DNA of 64,000 nt from Danxiaibacter sp048498555. Lineage in GTDB: Bacteria > Bacteroidota > Bacteroidia > Chitinophagales > Chitinophagaceae. The notes under the pieces are model-generated. The model saw nothing but the letters and a program-made list of their open reading frames with translations. It was not told the DNA's origin and did no database searches. The stretch spans positions 248,001 through 312,000 of the forward strand of contig JBEHXT010000005.1 of assembly GCA_048498555.1 (NCBI GenBank). Direction: 5' to 3'. This document shows positions 27,320 to 36,677 of the stretch, one piece after another. Position 1 is the stretch's first letter. Every line of letters starts with the position of its first letter. A program made the translations under genes and the position numbers.

Positions 27320-27452
27320 TTAAATTTTAGGTTGACAAAGCTAAGGTAAACGTTATAGAATTCCGTTCTTTTCGCAGATTTAAAAAATTTGAAATCATGG
27401 CTCAAATCTTGCATTTACATGTAATTTTTTTACACTGCGTAGCAATTAACTT

Positions 27453-27482
27453 TTGTCAATTAAATAAGTTGGATTACTTTTA
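27453..27482 (+). promoter_or_regulatory. Promoter of the WecA-like gene
   Basis: TTG (27453-27455), a 19-nt spacer and TACTTTTA (27475-27482), one mismatch from TAnnTTTG. It lies 55 bp before the ATG at 27538. Confidence 0.5.
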
Positions 27483-27537
27483 CGCCCAAGATTGACATAG
27501 CTTTTAACAAAGTGTATTAACACAAAACCAATTGAGA

Positions 27538-28680
27538 ATGACACAAATTGTCTTAGGTTGCGTATTGTCATTTGTTGTTACGTTTTTTCTTATGCCAATC
27601 GTAATAAGGATCGCTCATATAAAGAATTTATATGACCTTCCTGATAAAAGGAAAGCTCATACCAACCCTACCTCGTCGCTCGGAGGCGTTGCAATTTTTG
27701 CAGGGATAGTTATTAGCCTCCTGCTTACGATGAATTTTGGAGATAATAACACCAACTTCCAATCCTACGCTGCATGTTTCTTTATTATTTTTATCCTTGG
27801 GGTAATAGATGATATTGTGATCATTTCTGCATGGAAAAAAGTTGCTACTCAACTTATCATCAGTATAATATTATCATTTAAAGCCGGTTTACTTATCGAT
27901 AACCTTCATGGCTTCATGGGCATCGACAGCCTGGATGTTGTTTCCAGTCATTTGTTCACCTTCTTCACAGTGATTGTTATCATTAATGCCTTTAATCTTA
28001 TTGATGGTATTGATGGTTTAGCTGGCTCTCTGGGTGTGTTTGCGTCAGTAGCGTTCGGCATTTTTTATCTTATCAATAAAGATTTGTCATACTCTTTGCT
28101 GGCTTTTAGCGTAGCAAGCAGTTTTCTTGGCTTTCTCATGTACAACTTTCCTCCTGCAAAAATATTCATGGGAGACTGTGGCTCATTATTGCTGGGATTG
28201 ATCATGAGTGTATTGGCTATTCACTTTATACAAACCGCACCTACCGCACCGGTATTACACATCACTGCGTCTCCTGCTATTGCATTCGGCGTATTACTGG
28301 TTCCTTTGATGGATGCTTTGCGCGTGTTTATTATCCGTGTTTCTAAGGGCTTATCTCCTTTTGCACCGGATAGGAATCACCTTCATCATTTATTAATTGA
28401 CAAGGGATTTACACATAAAAAAGTAACGCTTACGCTGCTTGGCATTAGCGCTCTGTCAACTGTAGTAGTATTTCTTGCACAGCTTTCACTTGGCACAACA
28501 GCTATTATCAGTACCCTGGTACTAACATTCTTTATAAGTGTGTACCTGTTGAAACGTTACATCTACGGAAAACGTCGTTTGCTCCATATTGTAAATGAAG
28601 CGGACAACAATGACGACGATCACGTAAGAGTTGTTCCAATTTTCAATCCAGCGGAAAAAGTTGTAACCAAGGAGGAATAG
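27538..28680 (+). CDS. Polyprenyl-phosphate GlcNAc-1-P transferase, WecA/MraY family
   Basis: A 380-residue polytopic membrane enzyme that loads a sugar-1-phosphate from a UDP-sugar onto undecaprenyl phosphate, the first step of a surface glycan. Family motifs are clear: DLPDKRKAHTNPTSSLGG, the acidic DDI in a loop, NAFNLIDGIDGLAGS, GDCGSLLLG and the cytoplasmic DRNHLHHLL. The last motif and the tail favour the WecA/TagO group over MraY. The ATG at 27538 is chosen over a TTG two codons upstream. No other glycan genes flank it. Confidence 0.88.
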   Translation: MTQIVLGCVLSFVVTFFLMPIVIRIAHIKNLYDLPDKRKAHTNPTSSLGGVAIFAGIVISLLLTMNFGDNNTNFQSYAACFFIIFILGVIDDIVIISAWKKVATQLIISIILSFKAGLLIDNLHGFMGIDSLDVVSSHLFTFFTVIVIINAFNLIDGIDGLAGSLGVFASVAFGIFYLINKDLSYSLLAFSVASSFLGFLMYNFPPAKIFMGDCGSLLLGLIMSVLAIHFIQTAPTAPVLHITASPAIAFGVLLVPLMDALRVFIIRVSKGLSPFAPDRNHLHHLLIDKGFTHKKVTLTLLGISALSTVVVFLAQLSLGTTAIISTLVLTFFISVYLLKRYIYGKRRLLHIVNEADNNDDDHVRVVPIFNPAEKVVTKEE

Positions 28681-28732
28681 CATACGGGGGCTCTCAAACT
28701 GCATTTGCGTTTTTAGTTTATGCATATTTGAT

Positions 28733-28740
28733 TAGATTTG
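28733..28740 (+). promoter_or_regulatory. TAnnTTTG -7 box for frr
   Basis: TAGATTTG lies 21 bp upstream of the frr ATG. The nearest TTG is 25 nt away, longer than usual. Confidence 0.4.
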
Positions 28741-28761
28741 CCGCCGCTAAACTTTTAATTT

Positions 28762-29325
28762 ATGTCTGAAGAATTGGATCTTATCATGGATGATATTAAC
28801 TCTTCCATGAAAAAAGCAATAGACCACCTGGAAGTAGAATTAACTAAGATAAGAGCCGGCAAAGCATCTCCTGCCATGTTAAACGGCATTAATGTTGACT
28901 ATTATGGTTCGGCCACTCCAATAAGCAATGTTGCCAACATAACTGTGCTGGATGCGAAGACCATTAGCATACAGCCCTGGGAGAAAAATATGTTAGCCCC
29001 GATAGAAAGGGCTATCATGCAGGCAAACATCGGGATCACTCCCCAAAATGATGGTGTTCTAATTCGTTTGTTCCTTCCCCCGTTAACAGAAGAAAGAAGA
29101 AAAGAACTGGTTAAGAAAGCAAGCGGTGAAGGCGAAAACAGCAAAGTAGCGATCCGCAACCTGAGAAGGGATGCAATGGAGCAAATCAAAAAACTGCAGA
29201 AAGACGGCCTGAGCGAAGATGCAGCCAAAGATGCTGAAAAAGATATCCAGGATCTCACAGACAGATTCATCAGCCTGGTAGACAAACATCTTGCCGCGAA
29301 AGAAAAAGAAATGATGGCGATCTAA
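28762..29325 (+). CDS. frr: Ribosome recycling factor
   Basis: A 187-residue RRF that, with EF-G, splits post-termination ribosomes. It has the two-domain pattern with KIRAGKASPAMLNGINVDYYG near the start, the LTEERRKELVKKASGEGENSKVAIRNLRRDA helix region and the C-terminal KDIQDLTDRFISLVDKHLAAKEKEM helix. The gene usually follows pyrH, which is not present here. A strong terminator follows, so it is probably a single-gene unit. Confidence 0.96.
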   Translation: MSEELDLIMDDINSSMKKAIDHLEVELTKIRAGKASPAMLNGINVDYYGSATPISNVANITVLDAKTISIQPWEKNMLAPIERAIMQANIGITPQNDGVLIRLFLPPLTEERRKELVKKASGEGENSKVAIRNLRRDAMEQIKKLQKDGLSEDAAKDAEKDIQDLTDRFISLVDKHLAAKEKEMMAI

Positions 29326-29346
29326 AATAATTGATCAGCATAACTG

Positions 29347-29373
29347 AAACGAGTGGGTTTTACTCACTCGTTT
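29347..29373 (+). terminator. Terminator after frr
   Basis: A 12-bp stem pairs 29347-29358 with 29362-29373 (core AAACGAGTG/CACTCGTTT) around TTT, followed by more T. Confidence 0.85.
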
Positions 29374-29509
29374 TTTATTTGCATTATCTGCCACATTACT
29401 CAGAATTTTCTTCTCTAAAAATCTGAAAACGATTATATTAGTATAGTTGTTTTGAAACCTGGTATCACGAGGAGTAATAATATCATCCCCCCTAACAAAA
29501 ACCAGCAGC

Positions 29510-30256
29510 ATGGAAAAAATCAGACTGAAAGAGATAAGTACAACAGCACCGGCAAAAACAGATAAGGAAAAAACTAAAATCGCTACAGAAAAAATTCTCA
29601 GCGAGCTTGATGAACTTCAGAATCTTTTATACGCGGAATCCAAGCATTCTATTCTTGTAGTTATACAGGCCATGGATGCTGGAGGAAAGGATGGAGCGGT
29701 GAGGCACGTTTTTGGAAGGCTTAACCCGCAGGGTGTTCTCGTAAAATCGTTTAAGGCTCCTACTACTGAAGAACTGGCTCACGATTTTTTGTGGCGCATT
29801 CATCAACATGCGCCCGCAAAGGGAATGATACAGGTATTTAACCGCAGCCATTATGAAGATATACTCATTACCAGGGTTCATAAAATGATTGATGATAAAA
29901 CCGCGAAAAAAAGAATAGAAGCGATTAATGAGTTTGAACGCCTGCTAGTTGAGCATAACAATACCAGAATACTTAAATTTTATCTGCATATTTCTAAGGA
30001 AGAACAGACGCGGCGATTAGAGGAACGAATTAATGACCGTACAAAACAATGGAAATATAATGAGAACGATTTTCAGGAGGCACAGTTTTGGAAAGATTAT
30101 ATGAACATGTATGAAGATTGTTTTAACCTGTGCAACCATGTTCCATGGATTATTGTTCCGGCAGACCACAACTGGTATAAGGAATATATTATTGCTCAAA
30201 CTTTGCGGGACGAACTTAAACAACTGAAGATGCATTACCCGGGACTAAAAAAATAG
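29510..30256 (+). CDS. Polyphosphate kinase 2 family protein
   Basis: A 248-residue PPK2, which moves phosphate between polyphosphate and nucleotides or nucleosides. The P-loop-like Walker A is VIQAMDAGGKDGAVRHV. The lid region with paired arginines (RTKQWKYNENDFQEAQFW) and the Walker B-like FNRSHYEDIL are present. The single-domain length fits class I or III PPK2; the preferred nucleotide cannot be read from sequence. mscL follows after 23 bp on the same strand, so the two may share a transcript. Confidence 0.9.
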   Translation: MEKIRLKEISTTAPAKTDKEKTKIATEKILSELDELQNLLYAESKHSILVVIQAMDAGGKDGAVRHVFGRLNPQGVLVKSFKAPTTEELAHDFLWRIHQHAPAKGMIQVFNRSHYEDILITRVHKMIDDKTAKKRIEAINEFERLLVEHNNTRILKFYLHISKEEQTRRLEERINDRTKQWKYNENDFQEAQFWKDYMNMYEDCFNLCNHVPWIIVPADHNWYKEYIIAQTLRDELKQLKMHYPGLKK

Positions 30257-30279
30257 CTAACCATTTAAAAATTTACAAC

Positions 30280-30681
30280 ATGGGCTTTTTATCTGAGTTT
30301 AAAAAATTCGCAGTAAGAGGAAATGTTATTGACCTGGCAGTCGGTGTAATCATTGGCGGTGCTTTTGGAAAAATTGTTACCTCCATCGTTGATGACATTA
30401 TCATGCCTCCCATCGGTTATCTGACCGGCGGTATAGATTTCGCAAATAAAAAATGGGTTTTACAACCTGCAGACCCTGTTAACAAGGTTGCCGAAGTAGC
30501 CATAAAATATGGCAACTTTATCAATATAGTCATTCAGTTCATCATCATTGCCTTTTGCATTTTTATGCTGGTGAGGATCATCAACAGCCTTAAAGAAAAA
30601 GAGGAAGCTGCACCAGCTGGCCCTAGCAGCACAGATCAACTATTAATGGAAATCCGCGACGAACTGAAGAAAAAGGCTTAA
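30280..30681 (+). CDS. mscL: Large-conductance mechanosensitive channel
   Basis: A 133-residue MscL, a homopentameric inner-membrane channel opened by membrane tension during osmotic down-shock. The N-terminal amphipathic FKKFAVRGNVIDLAVGVIIGGAFGKIV is characteristic, followed by the periplasmic loop, the second membrane segment (IIIAFCIFMLVRIIN) and a charged C-terminal helix (LLMEIRDELKKK). It lies 23 bp downstream of the PPK2 gene. Confidence 0.96.
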   Translation: MGFLSEFKKFAVRGNVIDLAVGVIIGGAFGKIVTSIVDDIIMPPIGYLTGGIDFANKKWVLQPADPVNKVAEVAIKYGNFINIVIQFIIIAFCIFMLVRIINSLKEKEEAAPAGPSSTDQLLMEIRDELKKKA

Positions 30682-30904
30682 TCTACAGCCAACTTGCATT
30701 TCTATCTAATAGTAATGTCTCCGGATACTGCTGTGAAGGTGGTTGCTGTGGCCTCATTTTCAGAGAATTAGCGAGTTATCAACCAGTTTTTGCTAGTTTT
30801 CCATACCTGTTGTACGAAGAACAAGTATTTACGGGCAATGCAATATTTTTGTATATCATGAAGCGTGGCCTTCATGACCTTGTTTTACCATTAAATGTGA
30901 AGTT

Positions 30905-31729
30905 TTGCAAATTCCCGGCTATCAGATAAAATTGCCCCAGTTTGAAGGACCTTTCGATTTGTTGTTGTTCTTTATCGAAAGAGACGAGCTGGATATATAT
31001 AATATTCCTATCACTAAAATAACGCAGGATTTCTTGTCGTACATCCACGCCCAGGAAAAACTGAATATTGAACTGAGCAGCGAATTCATCCTTTTTATTT
31101 CCACGCTCATGCGCATCAAAGCCAAAATGTTGCTTCCCCGCAAAGAGTTGGATGCGAACGGCGTTGAAATAGATCCGCGGCAAGAATTGGTTGACAAAAT
31201 CCTTGAATACAAAAAATTCAAAGAAGCTTCTGTTCAAATGGCTGAGATGGAAGCGATCCGCATGCTGATGGTTAAGAGGGGCAATCTTGAAAAAGACCTT
31301 TCTCAAATTGGCGAAGGCGCATCAGAAGGAACCGAAATCCAGAACATTACACTTTTCAAATTGATGAAGACGTTTGAAAAAGTGATGCAACGTGTTCAGG
31401 TGCGGAATAACAAACCTGTTCATACGGTAGTTCGCTATAACTATACAATGGAAGAAAGCCGCGAGCAGATGCTACATACTGTTCAGCGGGAAAAGAATGT
31501 TTCCTTTGCAAAGATCTTTGATCATTGTAACGACAGGATTCAGGCGATCTTCCTGTTCCTCTCTATGCTGGAACTTATTCAGCTTAAGTACATGAGCATT
31601 CTTGTGGGCGAGGGCCGCAACAATTTTATTGTGGAATGGAATGATGAAAGAGAAGAAGAAAGCGGTAATATTGATTTCAACAAAGCTTTCGGAGATAATA
31701 ATGATGAAGTAAATCCTTCTTTGAATTAA
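30905..31729 (+). CDS. scpA: Segregation and condensation protein A
   Basis: A 274-residue ScpA/kleisin that bridges the Smc ATPase heads with ScpB in chromosome segregation. The N-terminal FEGPFDLLLFFIERDELDIYNIPITKIT region is diagnostic, and the C-terminal winged-helix part (RIQAIFLFLSMLELIQL) is present. No ATG fits: upstream of TTG at 30905 the frame runs only ten codons to a TGA with no other good start, so TTG is used (MQIPGYQIKL). scpB is not adjacent. A convergent terminator follows. Confidence 0.9.
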   Translation: MQIPGYQIKLPQFEGPFDLLLFFIERDELDIYNIPITKITQDFLSYIHAQEKLNIELSSEFILFISTLMRIKAKMLLPRKELDANGVEIDPRQELVDKILEYKKFKEASVQMAEMEAIRMLMVKRGNLEKDLSQIGEGASEGTEIQNITLFKLMKTFEKVMQRVQVRNNKPVHTVVRYNYTMEESREQMLHTVQREKNVSFAKIFDHCNDRIQAIFLFLSMLELIQLKYMSILVGEGRNNFIVEWNDEREEESGNIDFNKAFGDNNDEVNPSLN

Positions 31730-31740
31730 TATTTCAGACA

Positions 31741-31777
31741 GTTGTACATCGTGTCTCTTACGTACGCGATGTACAAC
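31741..31777. repeat. Perfect 11-bp inverted repeat
   Basis: GTTGTACATCG (31741-31751) and CGATGTACAAC (31767-31777) just after the scpA stop. The words resemble the GTAC heptad family but are not periodic. Confidence 0.6.
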
Positions 31778-31779
31778 AT

Positions 31780-31811
31780 AAAAAAGCCGTGAAAAATTTC
31801 ACGGCTTTTTT
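31780..31811. terminator. Bidirectional terminator
   Basis: AAAAAAGCCGTGAAA (31780-31794) pairs perfectly with TTTCACGGCTTTTTT (31797-31811). It serves the convergent scpA and PepSY genes. Confidence 0.9.
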
Positions 31812-31812
31812 A

Positions 31813-32976
31813 TTACGATTTTTGAAACTCCTCTTTGGAAACTTTTTGCTTTATCGGCTGATATTTCTTTTTCTTCTTTTTTCCCCACCAGATAATTACT
31901 CCGGTAACAGGCAAACTTGCGGCAATAAGGCTGGCAAAAAAAGCCATGAATTTACCGGGAAGGCCGAGAATTGCACCTACATGCACATCGTAGTTCATCC
32001 GCAATACTTTATCTGCAAGCCTGGCATCTTTAAACCGGCTATAGATATGCCTGACAGGTAATTCCTTTAACGTATACTGATCAAAATACCTGTAATCCGC
32101 CTTCCAATAGGTGGCCGCATCAGGATTGGCAACAGCCTCTATCGCTGTTGAATCGTTTTCGGGATAGTGTACCTCTATCAATTGAGCATTCGTATGTTCT
32201 TTTTTCATTATTTGCCAAACCTTATCAACCGCAGGTAAAGAATCGCTTACTACGGCAGGTTTTGGCGCCGATAAAGTCTCTTCAAACAGTATAAGGCTTT
32301 TGCCGCCGGACAATGTATAATACATGGATTTCGAAACCCATTGAAAGCCCCACACAAGGCCGGTAACCACGATAAAAATAATCGCCCAGGTTACATAAAA
32401 ACCAAGCACGTTATGCAGGTCGTAGTTCACCCGGCGCCATTTAGCACTCCATTTGATAGAAAAACGCTGTTTTCTCGCCGCATTGTTCTTAGGCCACCAA
32501 AGTATGATGCCCGTTATAAGCATGATGAGAAATACCATTGTTGCGCTTGCGACTATCGGTTGCCCGATGGTTGGCGGCAGCCATAAGTAATAATGCCCCA
32601 TGATTACTATGCGAAAAAAATCACGGTCCATATTTTTTATCTTCAGTACCTCGCCGCTATGTGGATTGATGAAAACGATATAATAGTATTCAGGATTAGC
32701 GCTGTAAAAAGTTGCTTGTAATGATTTCTTTCCGCCTTCATAACTAACACTATGCAACAGCTTCCCGGGCAACGCTGCGACAGCAATTTCCTTTACCCTT
32801 GAAGGGGAGATAACTGACCGGTTTTCTTCCTGCACAAACCTGTATGACTGAGTTGCGTTTTCAATTTCTCGTTCAAAAGCCAGGATGCAACCGGTAATGC
32901 CAAGAAATAACACAATAAGGCCCGAAGCCAGCCCCAGCCATAAATGAGCAGTAAGAACAACCTTTTTAAACGACAT
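31813..32976 (-). CDS. PepSY-associated transmembrane protein
   Basis: A 387-residue inner-membrane protein with about four membrane segments: one at 10-33, two in the middle (about 140-165 and 195-220) and one near 340-365. PepSY-like periplasmic domains lie between them. Conserved family features include AHLWLGLASGLIVLFLGITGC, GHYYLW, NYDLHNVLGFYV and the C-terminal HVGAILGLPGK...TGVIIWW. Members often sit with siderophore or haem uptake genes and may reduce or pass iron, but no such gene is adjacent here. The tail is lysine-rich. Confidence 0.82.
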   Translation of the reverse strand: MSFKKVVLTAHLWLGLASGLIVLFLGITGCILAFEREIENATQSYRFVQEENRSVISPSRVKEIAVAALPGKLLHSVSYEGGKKSLQATFYSANPEYYYIVFINPHSGEVLKIKNMDRDFFRIVIMGHYYLWLPPTIGQPIVASATMVFLIMLITGIILWWPKNNAARKQRFSIKWSAKWRRVNYDLHNVLGFYVTWAIIFIVVTGLVWGFQWVSKSMYYTLSGGKSLILFEETLSAPKPAVVSDSLPAVDKVWQIMKKEHTNAQLIEVHYPENDSTAIEAVANPDAATYWKADYRYFDQYTLKELPVRHIYSRFKDARLADKVLRMNYDVHVGAILGLPGKFMAFFASLIAASLPVTGVIIWWGKKKKKKYQPIKQKVSKEEFQKS

Positions 32977-33201
32977 ATTATAATTTAATCAAATTTCCGT
33001 CCAGAAAATACGAGGTTAGCAATAGCTGCAAAATTGTTAGTCATTAAGAATAACCATTGTTATAATCGGGAAATTGATCTTACGAAAAGAGGAAACATTC
33101 CGCCGGGGCTTTCATTCCACTAACTACTGTTCGCAAAATGGCGTGAAGCCAAAAGGCAGAAACGACGTAAATTCGCAATCGCCTTCAACTGAATCGTGAC
33201 T

Positions 33202-36123
33202 ATGACAATACAAGACAAGTTGCAACAACTAACGGAAACATTGGACGGGGAATTATATGTTGATGATACTATGCGCATTTTATATTCCACAGATGCTTCT
33301 GCCTATCGTGAAAAGCCTTTAGCCGTAGCCATTCCAAAAAATACGGATGATTTAAAAAAGCTGATAGCCTTTGCACAACAGGAAAAAACGTCGCTTATCC
33401 CTCGTACCGCCGGAACCTCTCTCGCAGGGCAGGTTGTTGGGGACGGTATTATCGTTGACGTATCAAAAAATTTCACGCAGATACTGGAACTAAATGCAGC
33501 AGAGAGATGGGTAAGGGTTCAGCCCGGCGTGATACGTGATGAGTTGAATATGTTTCTTAAACCGCACGGGCTTTTATTCGGGCCGGAAACCTCTACTGCC
33601 AACAGGGCAATGATCGGGGGCATGGTGGGAAACAACTCATGCGGTTCAAACTCCGTTGTATACAGAAGCACACGCGAACATTTGCTCGAAGTAAAAGCAA
33701 TATTGAGCGATGGCTCTGAAGCTGAATTTAAAGCGTTGTCGCTGGATGATTTTCACGCTAAATGTGAAGGTGATTCACTGGAAGCAACTATATATAAAAA
33801 AGTCCGCAGCCTTTTAAGTGATTATAATAACCAGGAGGAAATAAGAAAAGAATTTCCCAAACAAAGCATTGAAAGAAGAAACACCGGGTATGCCGTAGAT
33901 GTATTGCTTGATAGTGCACCTTTTACTGCAGGTAAACAAGATTTCAATTTCTGCCAGTTAATAGCAGGCTCGGAAGGTACGCTGGCTTTTCTAACTGAAA
34001 TAAAGCTTAATGTGGTGCCTTTGCCACCAAATGAAACTGGTTTGCTTTGTGTTCACTTTAATTCAATAGACGAATCTTTAAGGGCCAATCTGATTGCCCT
34101 TAAATACGCTCCTACTGCAAGTGAACTGATAGACCATTATATTCTTGAATGTACTAAAGACAATATTGAACAAAGCAAGAACCGCTTCTTTGTACAGGGT
34201 GACCCAGGCGCCATACTTGTTATTGAATTTAAGAAAGATACAAGAGAAGAAATTACTGCTATCGCGCAACAAGTACAGCATGAAATGGAACAGGCAGGTT
34301 TAGGTTACCATTTTCCGCTGCTGTTTGGTGATGATACTAAAAAGATATGGACGTTGCGCAAAGCAGGGCTTGGTTTACTGAGCAATCTTCCTGGTGATGA
34401 AAAAGCGGTGCCCGTTATTGAAGACACAGCGGTTGATGTAAATGATTTACCAGCCTTCATCCGCGACTTCAATGAAATTCTGAAAGAACATAACCTCTAT
34501 TCAGTACACTATGCACACGCGGGTTCAGGAGAAATACACCTTCGCCCGATTATCAATTTGAAAACAGAAGATGGTAACAGGTTGTTCCGCACCATTGCTG
34601 AAGAAATTGCCACCTTGGTAAAAAAATATCATGGCTCATTAAGTGGTGAACATGGCGATGGCAGATTGCGTGGTGAATTCATTAAACAAATGGTAGGCGA
34701 AAAGAATTACCAGTTGTTGCGTGACATTAAATATACCTGGGACCCTAATAACATATTCAATCCTAATAAGATCGTAGACACACCGTCTATGAACAGTATG
34801 CTGCGTTATACACCGGGACAAAAAACACCAGCATTCAAAACTGTTTTTCGTTATAACGACCAAGATGTTTTGCAACATGCTGAGCAATGCAACGGCTCTG
34901 GTGATTGCCGTAAAACGCATTTGTCAGGTGGCACCATGTGCCCTTCATTCATGGCAACACGAAATGAAAAAGATACAACAAGAGCAAGAGCAAATATTCT
35001 AAGAGAGTTTTTAACGAATTCATCTAAAGTCAACCGCTTTGATCATAAAGAGATTTATGAAGTGATGGATCTTTGTTTGAGTTGTAAAGGATGTAAATCT
35101 GAATGTCCTTCAAATGTTGATGTAGCTAAGTTAAAAGCAGAGTTTCTTCAACATTATTATGATGCGAATGGCGTTCCCTTCAGAAGCAAGCTGATAGCCA
35201 ACTTTACCAAATCTGCCAGGCTCGGCGCAACAGCTCCTTCTTTGTACAATTTTGCAGTAACAAATAAAGGGATAAGTACGCTTATTAAAAAAGCTTCAGG
35301 TTTTGCACCTGAGCGCTCTATGCCTGTATTGTATAAAACAACGCTTGAAAAATGGTTTGCAAAACATCGCCAGCAACAGCCACAACAAAGTGGCAAGCAG
35401 GTTTATTTATTTTGTGATGAGTTTACTAATTATAATGATACTGAGATAGGCATCAAGGCAATAGAGCTTTTAGAAAAATTGGGATACAATGTTGTCATTC
35501 CACAACATGAAGAAAGCGGCAGGTCGTGGCTTTCCAAAGGATTGCTGCGCGATGCTAAAAAGATCGCCAACAAAAATATAGACTTACTAAAAAACATTAT
35601 CACTGCAGAAACACCACTCATAGGTATTGAACCATCAGCAATCTTAACCTTTAGGGATGAGTATATTGACCTTGCAGATGATGACCAGTTTGAAGCTGCA
35701 AAAGTTTTGTCCAAAAACGTTTATACAATTGATGAATTCATTGCTAATGAAATAGATAAAGGAGCCATAGACAAAAATAAATTCACGAAGGAAAAACGAA
35801 GTATAAAACTGCATGGCCACTGCCAGCAAAAATCTCTTTCTTCGGTTGCGTCTTCTGTTAAGTTGTTGTCTTTTCCGGAGAACTATTCAGTAGATACTAT
35901 ACCTTCCGGTTGCTGCGGTATGGCTGGCTCATTTGGCTATGAAAAAGAGCACTATGAACTTTCTATGAAGATTGGAGAACTTGTATTATTACCAACAGTA
36001 CGCAAGCAGCCACAGGATGTAATTATAGCTGCGCCGGGAACAAGCTGCCGGCATCAGATAAAAGACGGCACAGGTAGAAAAGCCAAGCATCCTATCGAAA
36101 TATTATACGAAGCATTAGCATAA
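33202..36123 (+). CDS. FAD-linked oxidase fused to Fe-S subunit (D-lactate dehydrogenase-like)
   Basis: A 973-residue fusion. The first half is a GlcD/D-lactate-dehydrogenase-like flavin domain with FAD-loop signatures RTAGTSLAGQVVG and NNSCGSNSV, and SGEHGDGRLRGEF before the junction. The second half carries Fe-S ligands (CNGSGDCRK...MCPS and CLSCKGCKSECP) and a cysteine-rich CCG segment (GCCGMAGSFGYE). It probably oxidises a 2-hydroxyacid such as D-lactate or glycolate and feeds electrons to quinone. The ATG at 33202 is chosen over a GTG two codons earlier. Confidence 0.85.
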   Translation: MTIQDKLQQLTETLDGELYVDDTMRILYSTDASAYREKPLAVAIPKNTDDLKKLIAFAQQEKTSLIPRTAGTSLAGQVVGDGIIVDVSKNFTQILELNAAERWVRVQPGVIRDELNMFLKPHGLLFGPETSTANRAMIGGMVGNNSCGSNSVVYRSTREHLLEVKAILSDGSEAEFKALSLDDFHAKCEGDSLEATIYKKVRSLLSDYNNQEEIRKEFPKQSIERRNTGYAVDVLLDSAPFTAGKQDFNFCQLIAGSEGTLAFLTEIKLNVVPLPPNETGLLCVHFNSIDESLRANLIALKYAPTASELIDHYILECTKDNIEQSKNRFFVQGDPGAILVIEFKKDTREEITAIAQQVQHEMEQAGLGYHFPLLFGDDTKKIWTLRKAGLGLLSNLPGDEKAVPVIEDTAVDVNDLPAFIRDFNEILKEHNLYSVHYAHAGSGEIHLRPIINLKTEDGNRLFRTIAEEIATLVKKYHGSLSGEHGDGRLRGEFIKQMVGEKNYQLLRDIKYTWDPNNIFNPNKIVDTPSMNSMLRYTPGQKTPAFKTVFRYNDQDVLQHAEQCNGSGDCRKTHLSGGTMCPSFMATRNEKDTTRARANILREFLTNSSKVNRFDHKEIYEVMDLCLSCKGCKSECPSNVDVAKLKAEFLQHYYDANGVPFRSKLIANFTKSARLGATAPSLYNFAVTNKGISTLIKKASGFAPERSMPVLYKTTLEKWFAKHRQQQPQQSGKQVYLFCDEFTNYNDTEIGIKAIELLEKLGYNVVIPQHEESGRSWLSKGLLRDAKKIANKNIDLLKNIITAETPLIGIEPSAILTFRDEYIDLADDDQFEAAKVLSKNVYTIDEFIANEIDKGAIDKNKFTKEKRSIKLHGHCQQKSLSSVASSVKLLSFPENYSVDTIPSGCCGMAGSFGYEKEHYELSMKIGELVLLPTVRKQPQDVIIAAPGTSCRHQIKDGTGRKAKHPIEILYEALA

Positions 36124-36130
36124 ATTATAG

Positions 36131-36159
36131 GTGGGTTAGTGCACATTGAACTAACCCAC
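36131..36159 (+). terminator. Terminator after the FAD/Fe-S gene
   Basis: GTGGGTTAGT (36131-36140) pairs perfectly with ACTAACCCAC (36150-36159), then a T-rich tract. Confidence 0.75.
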
Positions 36160-36677
36160 TATTTTAATTTATAGCGATAAATATTAGCAAGCTTATCCCC
36201 TATTTATCTCAGCATCATTGTTATCGATATAAAAATTGCTTGCAAATTTTAACATTTGGCTCACTTTTTGGAGTTGGTGTTCTATTCTGATCGATACCGT
36301 TTCCCCCCACAGACAATATTTAAAGTAATTCGTACTATCATGCGAACTGTATAGCTATTGCTTTTTCTAAAGGCTGTAAGGGAACGTTTTTGCCCATAAT
36401 TAAGCAATTCAAACTTATATTCTTAGCAGTATGCGTGTTCAGCTATTTTCGAACAACAGTGATTTGCGCAAGCAGCTATCTCATTATATTTCATTTCTAT
36501 TAACCTACGCCAACGCTCACCTTCATTCCATGAAAGCCGTATACCTGCCCGTGATAACATTATTAAAATTTTTTCTCTTCGTTCAAACATCGTTTAATAC
36601 TTACACCTGTTTTTGTGCAACAAAAAAATCCTTCCGGGTGTATTACAATTATTCATCTTCAAAAATTCAAACAAAGT
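36160..36677. other. Gap upstream of the fasciclin gene
   Basis: About 520 bp of AT-rich sequence with no convincing gene, RNA or heptad array. A 90-codon frame at 36431-36703 overlaps the fasciclin start in another frame and looks random. Confidence 0.5.
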